DNA of 64,000 bases from Anabaena azotica FACHB-119 (GTDB taxonomy: Bacteria > Cyanobacteriota > Cyanobacteriia > Cyanobacteriales > Nostocaceae): contig NZ_JACJSG010000027.1 in assembly GCF_014697625.1 (NCBI RefSeq), positions 42,787 to 106,786 of the forward strand, read 5' to 3'. Below are positions 33,803-43,557 of this stretch, in pieces (position 1 is the first letter of the stretch; the number at the start of each line of letters is the position of its first letter). Both the position numbers and the translations under genes were made by a program. The notes beneath the pieces were generated by a model. That model worked only from the letters and a program-made list of their open reading frames with translations. It searched no databases and was not told the DNA's origin.

Positions 33803-34560
33803 ATTTTCACGGGATGTGGAAAAGAGGAGATGGTTGGCACAAGATTAACGCAAACCAATAAAAGCGGAAGTTAACTTGTGATTTTTATACCGTTTCTTGA
33901 TGAAAATGCACTTTATTCTGAACTGTAGAGACGTTGCATGCAACGTCATTTATTCAGCGCAACTTCATAGAGAATTGGTATTAACTTCAGAGAGTGGTAG
34001 ACATTGCCCACTCTACAACATCAGGACTTACGCAAGTGTCACAATTGGTGGTTGGTGCGTGACGCTACAAGTCTCATGACTACGTTCAAATATTATCGCT
34101 CCTCACACACCCTACAGAAAAAATCTGCCAGTTGCGTAAGTCCTATAAATATAAAATGAGTTGTTCGTAGTGTTCGCACAGCGTCTGTCTACGACACGCT
34201 AGGCGTTCGCGTAGCGTCCCGTAGGGAACGTAGAGAGCGATTTATCGCTCTATTGCTGGGTTTGAAAGGACTAAAGTCCTGACTACAAACTTATATTTAA
34301 TTAAGTCTCTCTACTTATTTATAAAAAAATTATATTTCACTGTTAAAAAATCAGTATCTCCCGAAAAGGCTAATTCCTACTTCCTACATAAGTACATCAG
34401 TTCAAAAATGCAAATGGACTGTTATAGTAATTTAAGTTACATATGTCAAAAAACATCACTTAAAAAATAATGAGAACCATTATTATATAAGAGAGTATTA
34501 CGTAGATTTTAATATCTATTAAACCTTGCTTAAAAAATAGTTAACCATATTACTGATACA
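33803..34560. repeat. Repeat-rich intergenic region
   Basis: Contains a TTTTCACGGGATGTGGAAAA half-element (33799-33825), GTAGAGACGTTGCATGCAACGTC hairpin (33926-33950), a perfect AGGACTTACGCAA-family MITE (34023-34144), CGTTCGCGTAGCG repeats (34168-34240), and a GTCCTGACTACAAAC half-palindrome (34268-34291). From 34441 to 34500 lies the AT-rich promoter of the transporter gene. Confidence 0.65.
34466..34484 (+). promoter_or_regulatory. Candidate Fur-family operator (AATAATG-N5-CATTATT)
   Basis: Perfect 7-bp arms AATAATG / CATTATT around AGAAC, 140 bases upstream of the metal transporter start. Zinc- and iron-responsive Fur-family regulators of cyanobacteria bind AT-rich inverted repeats of this general shape, so Zur control is a reasonable guess. 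Confidence 0.45.
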
Positions 34561-34623
34561 TTGATGAAGGAACGTACAGATATTCAGGTATCAAAAATGG
34601 TGCTTTCAGCACAGGAGCGTCTG

Positions 34624-35409
34624 ATGGATAGCTCGAAATCTGAGTCAATCCCTAGTAGCTCCCTGAGTTCAGGTTCAATGCACCAAAGCCAGGTTAAACA
34701 AAATATCCAAGCGCTTTGGACTACATTAATTTTACTCAGCATCTTTTTTTGCGTGGAACTGAGCGCAGGTATTTGGAGTCACAGTCTCTCCCTGCTGGCA
34801 GATGCGGAACATATCCTTTCAGATGTAGCAGCTTTAGGCTTGGCACTAATTGCCGCTTGGTTATCTCAATCAATATCCCAAAAAACTATATTTGGACGTT
34901 ACCGATTAGAAATTCTCGCGGCTTTAATCAACGGTATCAGTTTAGCTTGTATTGCCTGTTGGATAGTTAAAGAAGCCTTGGTACGGTTGCAATCTCCTAC
35001 CACAGAGATTTTAGGTGTACCAATGTTAGCAACTGCATTAATTGGCGTAGGAGTTAACAGTTTTAACGCTTTGTATCTACACAAATGCAGCCATCAAGAC
35101 CTGAATATTAAAGGTGCATTACTACATTTAATAGCGGATTTAGCCAGTTCTGTCGGCGCAGTGCTAGCAGCGATCGCTATTATCTGGCTAAATTGGACAT
35201 GGGCTGATGGTGTCATCAGCCTAGTGGTAGCGATGTTAATAGCTTGTTTTGCCGCTTATTTACTAATTCAAAGCGTACAGTGTTTACGGGGTCAAATAGT
35301 CGATATTGGTGAATTTGCCTGTATGTGTCCTCCACAATCGGAAGTTTGTCAAGAGCGACAGCAGGCAGAAAAACTATTGTTTCCCACATTAGAGGGACGT
35401 TTGCGATGA
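34624..35409 (+). CDS. Cation diffusion facilitator (CDF) metal exporter
   Basis: A 261-aa CDF-family transporter with about six membrane segments. The metal site is DAEHILSDVAAL in helix II (HxxxD) and LLHLIADLASSV in helix V. Zinc or cobalt/cadmium efflux is expected; the residues do not settle the ion. The ATG at 34624 has AGGAG six bases in front; upstream candidates (34564, 34597) lack one, and the extra residues would be hydrophilic. Ends in ATGA, overlapping the next small gene by four bases, so the two are translationally coupled. A candidate Fur-type operator lies upstream. Confidence 0.87.
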   Translation: MDSSKSESIPSSSLSSGSMHQSQVKQNIQALWTTLILLSIFFCVELSAGIWSHSLSLLADAEHILSDVAALGLALIAAWLSQSISQKTIFGRYRLEILAALINGISLACIACWIVKEALVRLQSPTTEILGVPMLATALIGVGVNSFNALYLHKCSHQDLNIKGALLHLIADLASSVGAVLAAIAIIWLNWTWADGVISLVVAMLIACFAAYLLIQSVQCLRGQIVDIGEFACMCPPQSEVCQERQQAEKLLFPTLEGRLR

Positions 35410-35609
35410 TTTCCTTACTTCAGCGTCATCAAATGTTTGTAGCTTGGTTCCTATCAGGTTTATTGGCAGTAATTCTACTGTACTTGGGAACTGCAAAACA
35501 ACCAGCATTGGCGATCGCAGTTAATCAACAAAATCTCTCGGTGACTCAGCCAACATCGGGAAATCCTGAATTTTTCGCCAGTCATGAAGAACCCAATTTT
35601 TATCAATAG
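35406..35609 (+). CDS. Small membrane-anchored protein coupled to the CDF gene
   Basis: A 67-aa protein with one N-terminal hydrophobic segment (about residues 10-28, FVAWFLSGLLAVILLYL) and a hydrophilic C-terminal half (NQQNLSVTQPTSG...HEEPNFYQ). Its ATG overlaps the transporter stop (ATGA, 35406-35409), which implies coupled translation and a likely functional link with the metal exporter. No homology was recognised. An accessory or regulatory subunit is possible, but this is inference. Confidence 0.7.
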   Translation: MISLLQRHQMFVAWFLSGLLAVILLYLGTAKQPALAIAVNQQNLSVTQPTSGNPEFFASHEEPNFYQ

Positions 35610-35766
35610 TCAATAGTTACTACCAATTCTTAATACTCTACGGAAAGACTAACGCCTACCTAATTCAGAAACTAGATGCGACAAGACTGATCTAGGACAG
35701 CATCTACTGCTTAATTTTGGGCAATTGGTCTAACACTTAGTTAAATTAACGACAAGGCGCACTGCA

Positions 35767-37728
35767 ATGATTTCATTTTGGCAAAATTACAGGCGAGCGC
35801 TATGCTTTGCCATGTCAACTTTTTTTTGCGCTATCTGGCTGGTATTTGCCACGCCTGGTGTTGAATCTGCCCTAGCCGCAGGTAATGGAATTAACGTCAT
35901 TATCATGATTGGTGATGGTATGGGCTGGCAAATGGCACGCACCGCCGCCTTAGCCAAAGGCGCTCCTTTCTATACCAGTGGGAAAGGTACTGGTCTGAGC
36001 TTCCAAAAGCTGACCGGATATGGACTAGTAACTACTTACGGTACAACCATTCAAGATAGTACACCGGAAGACCCTACCGATCAGACACACTTCACCAATA
36101 ACTCAGCCCTAGATGGGACTAACCCATTGACAGGTGCGAGTCCTGTACGTCCCAACTTTTCATTTTTGCCCACTCCATTTAATCCAGGCGATCGCGCCGA
36201 TGGCAACAGTGAAGCACCCGGTAACTTAACAGGTTACGACCCCAGCAAAGGCGGCCCTGCACCTTGGATACCTTTATCACCCGCCACTCCTGGTAATTAC
36301 GATAAAGAATACATCAAACACAGCTATCCCGACTCGGCGAACACCGCCACCACCCTATACACAGGTGTTAAGAGCTACAACAACGCAATGGGGGTAGATG
36401 TTTACGAGCAGAAATTGAAAACCATCCTAGAAATTGCCAAAGAACAAGGCAAAGCCACAGGACTAGTAACATCCGTACCCGTGAGCCATGCTACACCAGG
36501 GGCGGCTGCTTCCTACGTCAACCGTCGAAGCAAATACGACAGTGTTTATAACCCCAACAAGACCAACCAAGACAGCATCTTGCAACAGACCTTGCTGGAC
36601 TTCAAACCTAACGTCTTATTAGGTGGTGGACATCCTCTAGACTTTGAAAACAGAACTGACACAAGCCCCATCCTCAAATATACTTACATCACCCAAGACA
36701 CTTACGAGCATCTCAAAAATAATCCCCATCCCGCATCCAACCGTTACGGTTACAACTTCCTAGAGCGTGGCCCCAACGCCACTAAAACCTTATTAAACAA
36801 AGCAGCACAAGTAGACCCAAATAAAGGCGAAAGATTATTTGGTTTGTATGGCGCTCGTGGGCAAAATGGCAACTTACCTACAAGTTCCTCCAAAGGAGAC
36901 TACAGCACCACAGGTCTAGATAACTTCTCCCTCTACAGCACCGTTGTCAGAAGTGCCACAGCAACATCTCCTTGCCCATCAGGACAGATCATTCCTGCAT
37001 CCGTCGCTGAATGTGTACCCGTTCTTGATGCCAACGGTAATCCAGTCAACGGCCCCACACCCGATACAGTCCGTCCCTTAGCACCTGGGGAAACAGACGC
37101 AAGTTTCGTTGCTAGAGAGATTAACGAAAACCCCACCTTAGCCGATTTAAGCAAAGCCGCTCTCAACGTTTTAGGTAAAGACAAAGACGGCTTCTGGCTA
37201 ATGATTGAGGGCGGTGATATTGACTGGGCGGCTCATGATGACAACATGGATAACCTCATCGGTACAGTCAATGACTTTGATAAGGCTGTCCAAGAAGTGA
37301 TTAGTTGGATTAACAAAAATGGTGGTTGGAGTAAGAATCTGTTAATCGTCACAGCTGACCATGACCATTACCTAACTCTCAACAATGACTTCGTTTCTAA
37401 GCTCACTCCCAATTCCAACCCCAACAAATCCAGAGGCTTGAAGTACAACGCCAAAGAAATCACCTACAACAAACACAACCCCAAAGATGCAGGTCATTTC
37501 TGGGGTTCAGATCCCAATCAAAAATACCTCTGGGGAAGCCACAGCAGAAGAATTGTACCCGTATATTTCCAAGGTGCTTACTCTTCCACCCTCGTTAGAT
37601 ATTTAGGTCAACCAGTTCAGTTTACAGACAAATCTGGGACATACACTGCGCCCGGTGTTCCCAGTGTGCTGGATCAAACCCATATCTTCCAAGCAATGAA
37701 AGCCGCCTTAACTGCATCGCCTGTTTAA
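35767..37728 (+). CDS. Alkaline phosphatase (PhoA-type metal-dependent)
   Basis: A 653-aa periplasmic or secreted alkaline phosphatase. An N-terminal signal segment ends near ALAAGNG. First metal loop: IIMIGDGMGW. Nucleophile motif: PDSANTATT. Further metal ligands: EGGDIDWAAHD, TADHDH and GSHS. Fits the atypical cyanobacterial PhoA-like group rather than PhoX. It would release phosphate from organic esters under phosphate limitation; no Pho box was recognised. The next gene is a PEP-CTERM-like secreted protein. Confidence 0.93.
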   Translation: MISFWQNYRRALCFAMSTFFCAIWLVFATPGVESALAAGNGINVIIMIGDGMGWQMARTAALAKGAPFYTSGKGTGLSFQKLTGYGLVTTYGTTIQDSTPEDPTDQTHFTNNSALDGTNPLTGASPVRPNFSFLPTPFNPGDRADGNSEAPGNLTGYDPSKGGPAPWIPLSPATPGNYDKEYIKHSYPDSANTATTLYTGVKSYNNAMGVDVYEQKLKTILEIAKEQGKATGLVTSVPVSHATPGAAASYVNRRSKYDSVYNPNKTNQDSILQQTLLDFKPNVLLGGGHPLDFENRTDTSPILKYTYITQDTYEHLKNNPHPASNRYGYNFLERGPNATKTLLNKAAQVDPNKGERLFGLYGARGQNGNLPTSSSKGDYSTTGLDNFSLYSTVVRSATATSPCPSGQIIPASVAECVPVLDANGNPVNGPTPDTVRPLAPGETDASFVAREINENPTLADLSKAALNVLGKDKDGFWLMIEGGDIDWAAHDDNMDNLIGTVNDFDKAVQEVISWINKNGGWSKNLLIVTADHDHYLTLNNDFVSKLTPNSNPNKSRGLKYNAKEITYNKHNPKDAGHFWGSDPNQKYLWGSHSRRIVPVYFQGAYSSTLVRYLGQPVQFTDKSGTYTAPGVPSVLDQTHIFQAMKAALTASPV

Positions 37729-37754
37729 CCGTGAAAAGTTATCAGTGAACAGTT

Positions 37755-37818
37755 GTAGGGGCGGGTTCATTGAGTAATTCATGGTAAAAACCGATATGTT
37801 CGTTAAACCCGCCCGTAC
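37755..37818. repeat. 63-base GTAGGGGCGGGTT palindromic element
   Basis: Ends GTAGGGGCGGGTTCA and TAAACCCGCCCGTAC. Siblings at 22426-22488 and, inside the tnpB gene, 50613-50675. Confidence 0.7.
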
Positions 37819-37964
37819 TTAAATACGAATGTGAAACACCACACCAATTGGTGGGCCGTTGACGCTTCTTTATCCCCCACCATACGCCGTCAGAACTGAT
37901 AACTGATAACTGATAACTGATTCAATACAGTGCTGTGTCAACGTTCTTTAATCGAGGAAACAAA

Positions 37965-38462
37965 ATGACTCGCTCTATCCTGAAGAAATTAGCAGCTGTA
38001 ACAGCCGGAACCACTTTAATATTTACCTTGGGTGAGAGTATTCCAGCTCAAGCCGCCACTATCACCTATAACTTTTTCAACACAAGTAAAACCCTCACCG
38101 GCTTTTTATCTTTTGACGAAGCAGCCGTAGCAGATGACCAACAAGCTACAGTTGGCGAAGGTTTAAAAATTGTCGCTAACTACGGTGGTCAGACATTTAC
38201 TGAAGCAGACTACTCTAATGCGTCAGTTTGGACTGATTTTTCGGGAAAAATTGCTAATCAACAATTCTTAGGCTTAGAATTTGTTGTACCAAATCAATTT
38301 TCAGTCTACAGGGACTATTTTGTTGACGCGACCAGTGTAGAGTCCGTCAATTACAGCGCTGTTCCTGAAGCATCTTCCATACTTGGCTTATCCGTAATTG
38401 GACTAGGTTTGTTAGTGGGGAAAAAAACGAATTTTTTCCAGTCAGCAAACAAAAAAGCTTGA
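37965..38462 (+). CDS. PEP-CTERM-like secreted protein
   Basis: A 165-aa protein with a signal peptide (KKLAAVTAGTTLIFTLGES...PAQAA) and a C-terminal VPEASSILGLSVIGLGLLVGKK, i.e. a PEP-like motif, hydrophobic helix and basic tail. This matches the PEP-CTERM sorting signal, normally processed by exosortase. The middle is a small beta-rich domain. ATG 37965 with GAGG before it is preferred to the upstream frame. A clean terminator follows. Confidence 0.8.
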   Translation: MTRSILKKLAAVTAGTTLIFTLGESIPAQAATITYNFFNTSKTLTGFLSFDEAAVADDQQATVGEGLKIVANYGGQTFTEADYSNASVWTDFSGKIANQQFLGLEFVVPNQFSVYRDYFVDATSVESVNYSAVPEASSILGLSVIGLGLLVGKKTNFFQSANKKA

Positions 38463-38505
38463 ATTAATTTAATTTTTCGATGCCGTTCTTAATTTATTAA
38501 TCAAT

Positions 38506-38545
38506 AAACTGTGGTGTATACTATAAAGCACCACAGTTTAATTTT
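38506..38545 (+). terminator. Terminator after the PEP-CTERM gene
   Basis: Perfect 11-bp stem AAACTGTGGTG (38506-38516) / CACCACAGTTT (38529-38539), then AATTTTAG. Confidence 0.8.
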
Positions 38546-38909
38546 AGGTAGATGTAACTTAAACTTTGTATATAAACTAATTAGGTTTATGGAATAAAAA
38601 ACTAGGCTAGTTTAAGCTTAATGTAGCTTAACAGAGTTTTATTAATTATTGCTTTGTTTTTGTCAATATAAGCTTAATAAATATTATTTTTTTAGTTTAA
38701 ATAAGGTTTTTTCGTACATAAACAAATTGACAAGATGGTGAATATTGCAACAAGGATTAATTACTTATATCCAAGGGAAGAGAATAAATAGCCTGAAAAT
38801 ATTACTGAAGTTTCGCTATAAACAATCTGGAAGTATGAAGTTTTAACCAAAGCATTAATTAACAATGGATAGAGATATTGAAGTTATTTTTATAAGTTGT
38901 AATACTGTT
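38546..38909. other. AT-rich intergenic region
   Basis: No repeat or gene recognised in about 360 bases; the right half must hold the promoter for the following small gene. Confidence 0.4.
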
Positions 38910-39110
38910 ATGTTCTCCATTGGAGATTACGTACTTAATCAACAAACTGGGCATTTAGGTAAGGTTGTTGGTTATGGCAACTACCAGCTTAATCAAGTAG
39001 ATACGGCGACATTAAAAGTGCTTGTGGCTGAAACAGCTAATTCGCAAAAGCGGGTATTTGTAGTTGAAGACAAGGTTTCAGCCTGGATTAGGTGGTCAGT
39101 AGCGTCATAA
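38910..39110 (+). CDS. Small hypothetical protein, 66 aa
   Basis: From ATG 38910 the product is MFSIGDYVLNQQTGHLGKVVGYG..., a small beta-type domain (GDYV...GKVVGYG) reminiscent of short SH3-like or KOW-like folds, ending WIRWSVAS. A longer reading from 38865 is also open but adds unconserved-looking residues. Function unknown. No cysteine or membrane segment. Confidence 0.5.
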   Translation: MFSIGDYVLNQQTGHLGKVVGYGNYQLNQVDTATLKVLVAETANSQKRVFVVEDKVSAWIRWSVAS

Positions 39111-39469
39111 TCGTATTTTTCAAGAAATATGGAGAGTAGGGATTGGGGATGAGGCAGACTCAATCAGTTATCAAGTTACAGCAGTTTCGCTATTGGTGAA
39201 ATACTGTAGAGACGTTACATATAACGTCTCTACATGGTTTTGGGTTTTACGCTTGTACCTCATTTACCCAAAATATGCTGTATGTTAACTGTTCACTGAT
39301 GACTGATATAGCAGTCGCCACATAGGGCGCGGACATTGATGAATCATCAAATCTTTACTCCAAGGCTTTCTCTTGCCTGTCCCCTGTAACCTATCACCTG
39401 TCCCCTGCTATAACTGATGACTGTTCACTAACACACCCAGTTTCAACAGATAACCTTGGTGCATAAGTC
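39111..39469. repeat. Intergenic region with hairpin and AGCAGTCG element
   Basis: GTAGAGACGTTACATATAACGTCTCTAC hairpin (39206-39235) and the ATATAGCAGTCGCC...CCCTGCTATA element (39306-39412). Confidence 0.6.
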
Positions 39470-39745
39470 ATGAATATATTGCAGCTAGTGCGCTGCAAGC
39501 CAGATGCTGTTCAAGAGGTGAAGATGGTACAAGATTGTATTTTTTGTCTACAAGAAGCTGCTTTAGAATTCTTTTCCAAAAGGCGTGTATTTTCTACAAA
39601 CCCAAAAGATTGTTTTGTCAATCCTCCCTGTGGATGTCCTAACCCTGGTAAAGAAATTCAGTGTGAAGACTGTCCGCACCTAGAAGCTTGTTTGTCTAGT
39701 TGTAAGGAGGAGAGTAGGGAGTGGCGAGTGGGGAGTAGGAGATGA
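39470..39745 (+). CDS. Cys-rich hypothetical protein, 91 aa
   Basis: A 91-aa protein with nine cysteines, several in pairs (CIFC, CGCPNPGKEIQCEDC, CLSSC), suggesting a metal or Fe-S binding knot. The last residues (EESREWRVGSRR) read into a repeat tract, so the natural end may be earlier or later. Unrecognised. Confidence 0.5.
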   Translation: MNILQLVRCKPDAVQEVKMVQDCIFCLQEAALEFFSKRRVFSTNPKDCFVNPPCGCPNPGKEIQCEDCPHLEACLSSCKEESREWRVGSRR

Positions 39746-39853
39746 GGAAGATGAGGGAGAGAAATAAGCAGAGGGGCGGGGTGCAGGGGGAAAACTCCTC
39801 TCCCTTGCTCCCTTCTCCCTGCTCCCTTGCCTCTTCTGTCCCCAATCCTCAAT

Positions 39854-40315
39854 TTACCTCGCCTGCCTAACTTTGTTGTTGCTTGGCAGTTTTTCTTGCG
39901 AAATTAAGAGCTTGTAGTTATACTGACCTGGTGATAAATTTCCTATGAATAGTGCGTACCTTCCAGGCTGCCAGTAACCGGACAGTTCAGGTTTACTACC
40001 TGAGTAGCTGTCTGCTAAAACGCAAAAACGTCCACCAGGGCCATCAATCAATAATGTGGGTTTACCTTCACTTTCAACAGTCAGTCGTAAGTAAGGTAGT
40101 GCCTCTGTCACTTGAATAATTTGATTGGGTGTAGCGCTGACATTACCGCAATTACTTTTCTGTGATCCGTTAGACTGTCCACTCAAAACTAATGGATCTG
40201 AGGGTAATTTTTTATTAATTTGAACTGGTGGTACTTGAGCCAAATTGGCTTGACTTGATGCCAAAATCATCGCCAAAGCTGCGGGAACAACTTTAAATAA
40301 GTTAAACTTTTTCAT
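39854..40315 (-). CDS. Secreted hypothetical protein with signal peptide
   Basis: A 153-aa protein with a clear signal peptide (KKFNLFKVVPAALAMILASSQA) and a mature part carrying two Cys (SNCGNVS, GRFCVLAD). Glycine-rich turns (IDGPGGRF, GYWQPGRYALFIGNLSPGQYNYKL) look like a beta sandwich of unknown role. Family not recognised with certainty. Confidence 0.65.
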   Translation of the reverse strand: MKKFNLFKVVPAALAMILASSQANLAQVPPVQINKKLPSDPLVLSGQSNGSQKSNCGNVSATPNQIIQVTEALPYLRLTVESEGKPTLLIDGPGGRFCVLADSYSGSKPELSGYWQPGRYALFIGNLSPGQYNYKLLISQEKLPSNNKVRQAR

Positions 40316-40790
40316 ATGAATTAATGCTCCCGACTATTTCTAGAGCGATTATAGATACAAATAGTCTGAGTTATGAGACGTTGCCTATAAGTCTATGTTC
40401 CAAAATAAATTGGATAGCAGGGGACAGGTGATAGGTGACAGGGCTGCAAGCCTTTGAAATTAAAAGTTTTAAAATTGTATGATGTCCTAACCTATGCTTC
40501 GACTGCTATATAAAATTTTATCTATTAAATTGATAAATATGTGGCTAAATATTAAAGATTAGATAAAGTATCTAATTAAGAAGATAGCTGTATTGAAAGA
40601 GGGATTAGGGACTGGGGACTGGGGGAGATGGGAGCGGGGGGAGTGGGGGGAGAAAAATTAGCAATTTATTGAGTAACTAAAAAATATTATTCTCCCTCAT
40701 CTTCCTCATCCCCCTCATCCCCTGGTTGGTGAGCGTAGTCGAACCACATCTCCCTCATCCTCTCATCTCCATTCCCATTGGAACTATCCT
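40316..40790. repeat. Intergenic region with tandem repeats
   Basis: 40419-40510 AGCAGGGGACAGG...GACTGCTAT element; 40605-40650 GGGACTGGGG and GGGGGAGTGG low-complexity tract; 40690-40760 a CTCATCTTCCTCATCCCC tract. No gene. Confidence 0.5.
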
Positions 40791-41114
40791 ATGAATCAAC
40801 CAGAAGATGATTTAGAGCGTCGTCTGCAACAGTTGGAGGCAGAAATTAAGTCTCAGTCTTCAGCACCAGAGAAAAATTCCCCGTTGAGTTGGTTAAATTG
40901 GCGGCCTAATTTCCCAAAAATCCAACTGTGGTTTAATGGCTTATCGGCAACAAATAAGCTCATAGTTGTGGGTGTGTCAGTAATATTAGGTCTAGCGATC
41001 GCCCAAATGGTGTTAAAGGTGGTTGTCTCGGCAATATCTTTGGCGCTATTGGCCGGGTTGGTGTATCTTGGATACAAATTTTTTGTATCTGGCAATTCGC
41101 AAAATAAGCAATAG
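40791..41114 (+). CDS. Small membrane protein, 107 aa
   Basis: N-terminal acidic coiled-coil-like part (EDDLERRLQQLEAEIKSQ), then two hydrophobic segments (about 57-75 and 76-96, KLIVVGVSVILGLAIAQMVLK and VVSAISLALLAGLVYLGYKF). Unknown function; it lies 58 bases before the RDD-pentapeptide gene on the same strand, so the two may form an operon. Confidence 0.7.
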   Translation: MNQPEDDLERRLQQLEAEIKSQSSAPEKNSPLSWLNWRPNFPKIQLWFNGLSATNKLIVVGVSVILGLAIAQMVLKVVVSAISLALLAGLVYLGYKFFVSGNSQNKQ

Positions 41115-41171
41115 TCTTATGTTAACTATGCCGGACAGGGCAAACAAATAACTCTAACGGGAATTATCTAA

Positions 41172-43346
41172 ATGACAACGCCAATTGTTAAAAAAACTAA
41201 TAATCCACTTGGTAAAAGTCCAGCACAAGCAAGTTCACTACCCTTAGTTACAAGACGCTTCGCTGCTTGGGCGGCAGAAATCACCTTATTGGCTACCGCA
41301 GGCTTGATTCCTTATGGTATTGGTGTGTATGTCAATTCCAGAAGTGATTTTAATCGCGAACCGCTACACCCGGTATTAGTGGTCACACAAAGAGCGATCG
41401 CCAGACCTTTGGCGTTACCAGCAGACTACGGCATCCCTAGTGTAGCTGCGCCGACCAATTACTTATGGATGTTAGCTTTAATAGCACCCACTACCCTTTC
41501 ATGGTGGCAATTATACTTACTAGCCAAAACAGGTAGCACCATGCCCAAACGCTGGTTTGGTCTTAAGGTCGTCAACGATGAAGGTACTCCGCCTGGTTTA
41601 GCCGCCGTCGTCGTCCGGGAAGGTATTGGTCGCTGGACTGTACCTGTGTCTATCGCCTATATTCTCTGGCGCTACAGTTTCGCTTTCCCCAACTTGGGCT
41701 TATTCACCTCATTAGCAGTGTTAATGGTTTTAGGCGAAGGTTTAGCCCTACCCGCAAGTCGTGGGAGGAAAGCCTTGCATGATTGGTTAGCGGGGACTTA
41801 CGTAATAGATGCCAATCAACCGCTACAAGCCGCAGAAGCCGCTAGTGGACGTGGTTTATCGGCGACTAATCAGACAGAAGAGGGCAAAGGATTAGCTGCG
41901 ACAGCAATGGCTATGAGTTATCCTCAACCACAGGCGATATCTATAGATAATAACAGCTCGGTTGGACTGTGGCGACGGATGCAGCAAAACCCCAGCCTCA
42001 CCTTATTTGGTGTCGCCCTCACCAGTATGACGGCAGTACTAGCCACCTTAATTGGTACGCAAGTTTATATCCAAACTCACAAAGGAAGTCGGGAAGCGCC
42101 ACCAGTTAGCACTCAGCAGTTCTTGGCACTTGTGCAACAATTAAATCCTGAGTCTGGGGCTAGCATTGAAGACCGCCAGAGGACAATTTTGGCTTTGGGT
42201 AGTCTCAAGGATTTCCAGTCTATCAACTTTTTGACGGATATGATGGTGAAGGAAACTAACCCCATCCTCATAGATACCATCCAACAGGCGCTAACCAGTG
42301 TGGGAACCGCCGCCATCCCCGAATTACAAGACAAAAATCAGTTTTTAGCTTCAGAATTAGACGCTGTTGGTAGCGCCTCTCCAGAACGGGAAACTCGACA
42401 AAAGCGCCTACAAATTAACCAGCAGACAATTAATAAAATCCTTAATGTTTACAGTGGTAAAACTGTAGGGCTTGACCTCAGCCGGACTCAACTGGGTCAA
42501 AGTGGTAGTGTAGGTGGTTCCTTCTTCAGTTTGGTGTTAGACAACAGTGATTTATCGGGGATTAAGTTTAAATCTGCCAATCTCAACCAAGCTAGTTTTA
42601 AGGGTAGCCGTTTTCGCGGCGTTGGTGAAGATGGACGCTGGGATACTTTTGATGATGCGATCGCTGATTTAAGTCAAGCACAGATGAAACAAGCCAATTT
42701 CACAGATGCTAACCTCAGCCGCGTCCTCATGACTCGTAGCGATTTAAGCCGCGCCACCCTCAACAGAGCCAATTTATCAAATGCACGCTTAATTGGTGCT
42801 AACCTCAGCAGCGCTCAATTAGTAGGAGCCGATTTACGGGGTGCAGTTTTAGAAAATGCCAGCTTGACAGGGGCAGATTTAGGCGACGCTAAATTACAAG
42901 AAGCCAACCTCTTTGGCGCACGTCTTGGTCGAGTCATCGCCATAGGCGCTCAATTGTCTTTTGCTAACCTAACTAAAACCGACTGGCAAAGTTCCGACCT
43001 TTCTGGCGCTGATTTAGAACGAGCTAACCTCAGTAATGCTGACCTCAGCGCCACTCGGATGACAGGCGCGACTTTACGTTCTGCTCAACTGGAAAATGCT
43101 AATTTGCAAAATGCCGACTTAAGTCTGGTAGATTTACGGGGAGCCAACGTTGCTGGCGCTGATTTTAAAAATACAGTTCTCACTCCCAGCAAACAAAACC
43201 CATCTGATCAATTTGTCCAAACCCCAGATTTAGGTTCAGTATCGGCGGTAGTGAAAGGCGTAGATTTTAGTCAAGCTAAAAATTTAGATGCCAAGCAACT
43301 AGCTTACATTTGCACTCAAGGCGGGATTCATCCCCGTTGTCCGTAG
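41172..43346 (+). CDS. RDD-domain membrane protein fused to pentapeptide repeats
   Basis: A 724-aa protein. The N-terminal RDD domain (TRRFAAWAAEITLLATAG..., about residues 25-215) has several membrane segments and ends in GRKALHDWLAGTYV. A further helix lies near 275-300. A helical region (about 320-420) leads to a long pentapeptide-repeat domain (about 435-690; A(D/N)LSxAxL repeats such as ADLSQAQMKQANF, GADLRGAVLENA). The combination is a cyanobacterial one. RDD proteins are integral membrane proteins of unsettled role; the repeat helix could bind DNA-like or protein partners. Confidence 0.9.
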   Translation: MTTPIVKKTNNPLGKSPAQASSLPLVTRRFAAWAAEITLLATAGLIPYGIGVYVNSRSDFNREPLHPVLVVTQRAIARPLALPADYGIPSVAAPTNYLWMLALIAPTTLSWWQLYLLAKTGSTMPKRWFGLKVVNDEGTPPGLAAVVVREGIGRWTVPVSIAYILWRYSFAFPNLGLFTSLAVLMVLGEGLALPASRGRKALHDWLAGTYVIDANQPLQAAEAASGRGLSATNQTEEGKGLAATAMAMSYPQPQAISIDNNSSVGLWRRMQQNPSLTLFGVALTSMTAVLATLIGTQVYIQTHKGSREAPPVSTQQFLALVQQLNPESGASIEDRQRTILALGSLKDFQSINFLTDMMVKETNPILIDTIQQALTSVGTAAIPELQDKNQFLASELDAVGSASPERETRQKRLQINQQTINKILNVYSGKTVGLDLSRTQLGQSGSVGGSFFSLVLDNSDLSGIKFKSANLNQASFKGSRFRGVGEDGRWDTFDDAIADLSQAQMKQANFTDANLSRVLMTRSDLSRATLNRANLSNARLIGANLSSAQLVGADLRGAVLENASLTGADLGDAKLQEANLFGARLGRVIAIGAQLSFANLTKTDWQSSDLSGADLERANLSNADLSATRMTGATLRSAQLENANLQNADLSLVDLRGANVAGADFKNTVLTPSKQNPSDQFVQTPDLGSVSAVVKGVDFSQAKNLDAKQLAYICTQGGIHPRCP

Positions 43347-43557
43347 TCTTTTAAGCTTGTAGGGGTATAAGGGATTCTTGATACCCTTATGCCCTTTTTT
43401 CCCAAAAAAATCAAGATATTCAGCCACTTTCTCACCTATTCTCTGTTCCCAGTCCCCAATTCCCTAATAAATTACCCATGACCTACGAGCAACATCAGCG
43501 ATAACATAAGTATTCAAAGGAACTTGCAAAATCCAAGATGGTGTGAGGAATCGGGTG

